The notes under the pieces: generated by a model
The model's database searches: none
Told to the model about the DNA's origin: nothing
What the model saw: only the letters and a program-made list of their open reading frames with translations
Source: Pontederia crassipes
Taxonomy: Eukaryota; Streptophyta; Magnoliopsida; Commelinales; Pontederiaceae
Reading direction: 5' to 3'
DNA: 64,000 nt
Assembly (NCBI GenBank): GCA_030549335.1
Contig: JAUKPH010000026.1
Location: 1-64,000 of the forward strand
Translations under genes and position numbers: made by a program
In this document: piece after piece, positions 63,299 to 64,000 of the stretch
Numbering within the stretch: position 1 is the first letter of the stretch
How the letters are laid out: every line of letters starts with the position of its first letter

Positions 63299-64000
63299 CG
63301 AAATTTCGCCCCCCCGGAAAATTTTCATCCGAGTCCATTTTTTCGTCCCAATCATCTCACCATGCATTAACAGGCACGAAAGCATCAAAAATTTGGCATC
63401 TTTTGACAGTGTCAAAAATTTCGCATTTTTTGACCTTCTTGGTTGAAAACACGAGTAAAAGGCACGCGGGCGAAATTTCGCACCCCCGGAAAATTTGCAT
63501 CCGAGTCCATTTTTTCGTCCCAATCATCTCACCATGCATCAACAGGCACGATAGCATCGAAAATTTGGCATCTTTTGACAGCGTCAAAAATTTCGCGTTT
63601 TTTGACCTTCTTGGCTGAAAACACGAGGAACAAGCGCGGGCGCAAAATTTCGCACCCATGGAAAATTTTCATCCGAGTCCATTTTTTCGTCCCAATCATC
63701 TCACCATGCATCAACAGGCACGATAGCGTCGAAAATTTGGCATCTTTTGACAGCGTCAAAAATTTCGCATTTTTTGACCTTCTTGGCTGAAAAGACGAGT
63801 AAAAGGCGCGCGCGCGCGAAATTTCGCACCCCCAGAAAATTTGCGCCTGAGTCCTTTTTTTCGTCCCAATGATCTCACCATGCATCAATAGGCACGAAAG
63901 CGTCAAAAATTTGGAATCTTTTGACAGCGTCAAAAACTTCGCATTTTTTGACCTTCTTGGTTGAAAACACGAGTAAAAAGCGCGCGCGCGAAATTTCGCA
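63299..64000. repeat. Domain 3 HOR unit 4, partial
   Basis: Starts with TTTCGCCCCCCCGG and runs through GAGGAACAAG (63,625), AAAAGACGAG and AAAACTTCGC (about 63,930) before the window ends at position 12 of a new monomer. It has the AAAAGACGAG form, as in unit 1. The array continues beyond the window. Confidence 0.85.

Larger units (their letters stand above)
1..64000. repeat. 172 bp satellite DNA array, about 372 monomers
   Basis: The same 172 bp unit recurs head to tail from the first base to the last with no interruption by other sequence. Landmarks recur at 172 bp spacing: GCGAAATTTCGC, CCATGCATCAACAGGCACGA, TTGGCATCTTTTGACAGCG and TTGACCTTCTTGGCTGAAAA. All copies point the same way. Most length differences are 1-2 bp; the three large exceptions are listed separately. 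Variation is mostly single-base and defines monomer classes that recur in a fixed order, so the array is organised into higher-order repeats. Large homogenised satellites of nucleosome-like period are typical of centromeric or pericentromeric heterochromatin in eukaryotes; that location is inference. I do not recognise the family. Strand is arbitrary. Confidence 0.99.

Noticed and set aside
1-64000. Hundreds of recurring 60-130 codon open frames on both strands
   Set aside because: They repeat at 172 bp and overlap each other on both strands. Many of them (the recurring 62- and 71-codon plus-strand frames, for example) start at TTG rather than ATG. 172 leaves remainder 1 when divided by 3, so coding selection cannot act on the array.
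1-64000. CRISPR array
   Set aside because: The whole 172 bp unit is repeated; there are no unique spacers between short repeats.
1-64000. CENP-B box
   Set aside because: TTCGTCCCAATCATC fits the TTCG, the central A and the first C of the mammalian CENP-B box consensus, but lacks the required GGG. No better match was seen on either strand. A diverged centromere-protein motif cannot be excluded.
1-64000. Primate alpha satellite
   Set aside because: Only the period (172 against 171 bp) is similar. The sequence, high CpG content and GC-alternating tract do not match alpha satellite as I know it.
1-64000. tRNA or 5S-type internal promoters, rRNA genes, telomeric repeats
   Set aside because: No cloverleaf, no convincing A-box/B-box pair, no rRNA-like stretch and no short telomere repeat were seen. 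GTCGAAAA resembles part of a B box but lacks the flanking bases.
1-64000. LTR element, LINE, SINE or DNA transposon
   Set aside because: No non-satellite sequence, terminal repeats or target site duplications occur. Block duplications are explained by the tandem array itself.

Overview
The whole 64 kb window is one uninterrupted tandem array of a satellite DNA. The monomer is 172 bp; about 372 head-to-tail copies lie in the same orientation, from monomer position 11 at base 1 to position 12 of the last copy at base 64000 (position 1 is the C of the palindrome CGAAATTTCG). I find no protein-coding gene, RNA gene, transposon, CRISPR array or unique-sequence island. A large satellite array with higher-order repeats (HORs) points to a eukaryotic chromosome, most likely centromeric, pericentromeric or another heterochromatic block. 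I do not recognise the family. The period is close to primate alpha satellite (171 bp) and to 172 bp satellites reported in other animals, but the sequence is not alpha satellite and period alone says nothing about relationship. The monomer is about 45% G+C with about 15 CpG per 172 bp (hand count).

Layout. Domain 1 (1 to about 27.5 kb) is built from about 16 recognisable monomer classes in long near-identical HORs. The first 5.36 kb is repeated at about 9.63-15.0 kb. HOR units of 24, 26, 19 and 18 monomers follow from 11,000 to 25,962. The 26-mer carries a tandem duplication of two monomers. Domain 2 (27,510-35,591) is a duplicated 20-monomer block whose second copy has grown to 27 by one 3-monomer and one 4-monomer tandem duplication. 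Domain 3 starts as a worn, irregular zone (35.6-53.5 kb) with traces of a 22-monomer period (about 3.78 kb), two shortened monomers (115 and 66 bp), one lengthened monomer (199 bp) and one island of domain-1 sequence. From 53,499 to the end it becomes a clean HOR alternating 21-mer, 15-mer, 21-mer and a partial fourth unit.

Monomer structure. Each copy has a GC-alternating tract running into the palindrome GCGAAATTTCGC, several A-tract/T-tract motifs, one ATGCAT, and a 27 bp tandem pair (positions 83-109 and 110-136). The 199 bp monomer contains three copies of that 27 bp unit.

All open reading frames here are translations of the satellite. Because 172 leaves remainder 1 on division by 3, each monomer shifts the frame, so no frame stays open for long unless an indel intervenes. 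The interest lies in the history of unequal exchange and homogenisation. I found no new gene system.
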